Origin: Minicystis rosea
GTDB lineage: Bacteria > Myxococcota_A > Polyangia > Polyangiales > Polyangiaceae
Length of the DNA stretch: 64,000 nt
Direction of reading: 5' to 3'
Assembly: GCA_001931535.1 (NCBI GenBank)
Contig: CP016211.1
Coordinates: forward strand, 5,315,573-5,379,572
Below are positions 62,454-64,000 of this stretch, in pieces. Under the pieces are notes generated by a model that had not been told where the DNA came from, searched no databases, and was given only the letters and a program-made list of their open reading frames with translations. The first letter of the stretch is position 1, and each line of letters begins with the position of its first letter. A program made the translations under genes and the position numbers.

Positions 62454-64000
62454 TCACGCGGCCACGAACTGACGCTCCACCAAGCGCTTGTAGAGCCCCT
62501 CTTCACCGACCAGCGCCGCGTGCGATCCGCTCTGCACGATGCGGCCGCCGTCGAGCACCACCACGCGATCTGCGCCGGCCACGGTGGAGAGGCGGTGGGC
62601 GATGATGAGCGTGGTTCTTCCCTTCATCAGCCGATCGAGCGCCTCTTTCACGAGGTGCTCGCTCTCGGCGTCGAGCGCGCTCGTGGCCTCGTCGAGCACG
62701 AGGATGCGCGGGTCCTTGAGCACGGCCCGGGCGATGGCCACGCGCTGCTTCTGGCCGCCGGAGAGCTGCACGCCGCGCTCGCCCACGGGCGTCCCATAGC
62801 CCTCGGGGAAGCGGGTGATGAAGTCGTGCGCGTTGGCCGCGCGCGCCGCAGCCTCGACCTCGGCGTCGCTCGCGCCGGCGCGCCCGTAGCGGATGTTGTC
62901 GGCGATGCTGCTGGAGAAGAGGATCGGCTCCTGCGACACGACGCCGATGTGCCGGCGCAGCGAGGCGGGCGCGAGCCCGCGCAGGTCGCGACCATCGAGG
63001 CGGATGGTGCCTTCGTCGGGATCGTAGAGGCGCGTGAGGAGCGCGGCGATCGTCGACTTGCCCGCGCCGGAAGGCCCGACGACGGCCACGACCTCGCCGG
63101 GGCGCACCGCGAGATCGATCCCCTGCAACACCTTCGCATCGCGGCGCGTCGGGTAGGCGAACACGACGCTCTCGAAATCGAGGCGTCCATCCACGCCGGC
63201 GAGCTCGGATCCACCGGCGACGGGGATCGAGGGCGCGCGATCCATGAGCTCGAAGATGCGCTCGGCGGCGCCGTTGGCCTTCATGAAGTCGGCCCACAGC
63301 TCGCTCAGCCCCGCGAGCGCGAAGGCCACGAGGAGCGTGTAGACGAGGAACGAGGTCAAGCCGCCGGCGGAGAGCGCGCCCGAGACGACGAGGTGCCCGC
63401 CGTACCAGAGCACCGCGGCGGTCGCCAAGCCCGACGCGAACGCGGCCACGCCCATGAAGGTCGAGGCGATGATCGTGCGCGCGCGGGCCAGCCCGAACGA
63501 AGCCATCACCGCGCTCTCGTAACGCGCGGCCTCGCGCGGCTCGGCGGCGAAGGCGCGCACCGTGCGGATGCCGGCGAGCGTCTCGTCGGCGACCTCGCTG
63601 GCGCGGGCGAGCGCGTCCTGCACCTCGCGCGAGAGCTTGCGCACGCGCCGCCCGTACGCGACCGCACCCAGCGCCACCGGCGGCACCACGGTGAGCATCA
63701 GCAACGTGAGCCGCGGCGACGTGTAGAAGAGCGCGCCCACGCCGCCCACGATGGATGCGACGAAGCGCAGGGCCATCGAGATGTTCACGCTCACCGTGTT
63801 CTGCAGAACGGTGGTGTCGGACGCAAGGCGGTTCACCAGCTCGCCCGTCTTCTTCTCGTCGAAGAAGGCGATCTCCTGGTCGAGGATGCGCGCGAACAGA
63901 TCGGCCCGCAGGCGGGCGACGACGCGCTCGCCGGCGATGGTGAAGAGCGCGAAGCGGATGCCGCTCGTCAGGGCCTGCACGAGGAAGACCACGACGAGCC
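62454..64000 (-). CDS. ABC exporter, fused permease-ATPase (MsbA-like), partial
   Basis: The 3' 515 codons of a fused ABC exporter; the start is beyond base 64000. The permease part shows membrane segments (MALRFVASIVGGVGALFY, LTLLMLTVVPPVALGAVAYG) and FFDEKKTGELVNRLASDTTV, typical of type IV exporters. The ATPase has Walker A GPSGAGKST, Q-loop VVSQEPILFS, signature LSGGQKQR, Walker B ILVLDEATSALD and switch IIAHRLSTV. It probably exports a lipid, peptide or drug. The first membrane helices are not visible. Confidence 0.95.
   Translation of the reverse strand, partial: LVVVFLVQALTSGIRFALFTIAGERVVARLRADLFARILDQEIAFFDEKKTGELVNRLASDTTVLQNTVSVNISMALRFVASIVGGVGALFYTSPRLTLLMLTVVPPVALGAVAYGRRVRKLSREVQDALARASEVADETLAGIRTVRAFAAEPREAARYESAVMASFGLARARTIIASTFMGVAAFASGLATAAVLWYGGHLVVSGALSAGGLTSFLVYTLLVAFALAGLSELWADFMKANGAAERIFELMDRAPSIPVAGGSELAGVDGRLDFESVVFAYPTRRDAKVLQGIDLAVRPGEVVAVVGPSGAGKSTIAALLTRLYDPDEGTIRLDGRDLRGLAPASLRRHIGVVSQEPILFSSSIADNIRYGRAGASDAEVEAAARAANAHDFITRFPEGYGTPVGERGVQLSGGQKQRVAIARAVLKDPRILVLDEATSALDAESEHLVKEALDRLMKGRTTLIIAHRLSTVAGADRVVVLDGGRIVQSGSHAALVGEEGLYKRLVERQFVAA

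Overview
The window looks like chromosomal DNA of a very GC-rich myxobacterium, most likely the Polyangiales (Sorangium/Polyangium side of the Myxococcota). The evidence is a set of typical family combinations: two giant Ser/Thr kinase-ATPase-TPR proteins, an MglA-type GTPase, a VIT/VWA/AgmX-PglI protein, a DUF2169 protein, many Gly/Ser-rich lipoproteins, strong third-position GC and many 4-base ATGA/GTGA overlaps. I see no rRNA, tRNA, CRISPR array, intact insertion sequence or prophage. The species assignment is inference.

Layout. 1-1612: a minus-strand sigma-factor module (secreted protein with an apparent frameshift, ECF sigma factor, start of the next gene). 1687-6597: a secreted cysteine-repeat protein, a membrane-anchored esterase, a DUF2169 / ketosynthase-fold pair of the kind found with type VI secretion, and a membrane protein. 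6807-11589: PPK2 polyphosphate kinase and a large VIT-VWA-AgmX protein. 11675-11964: a decayed B12-binding radical SAM gene. 12013-16768: a tightly overlapping MoxR-DUF58-DUF4129 operon. 17049-24696: exported amidohydrolase, caspase-fold protein, lipoprotein, MglA-like GTPase, pirin and OsmC. 24885-27504: a nucleotidase, then a BlaI-M56 peptidase pair and a lipoprotein, the last two units preceded by the same 16-bp palindrome. 27532-35942: lipoprotein, cupin regulator and membrane protein divergent from an SDR/QueA-like pair, then feoAB with a Fur-like palindrome. 36131-40831: beta-helix lipoprotein, PfpI protein and a three-gene envelope operon. 41012-51144: two kinase-ATPase-TPR proteins flanking DUF4833 and DsbA-family genes, with an ECF sigma factor convergent to the second kinase. 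51207-59097: a lipocalin-like gene coupled to a three-domain membrane lipid enzyme (methyltransferase-like + PAP2 + Lgt-like), copper ATPase and chaperone, and an alkaline-phosphatase-fold transferase. 59378-64000: ferritin-like lipoprotein, phosphoesterase, EF-hand lipoprotein and the 3' part of an MsbA-like ABC exporter.

How it fits together. The window is dominated by envelope and signalling functions. The most unusual items are the methyltransferase-PAP2-Lgt fusion coupled to an AttH/CrtC-like gene, the Tudor/caspase/YbjN-like protein, the two-site BlaI regulon, the QueA-family protein with altered motifs, and a set of sigma-54-type promoter matches in front of lipoprotein and other genes. 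All functional calls are from reading the sequence; no database search was run.
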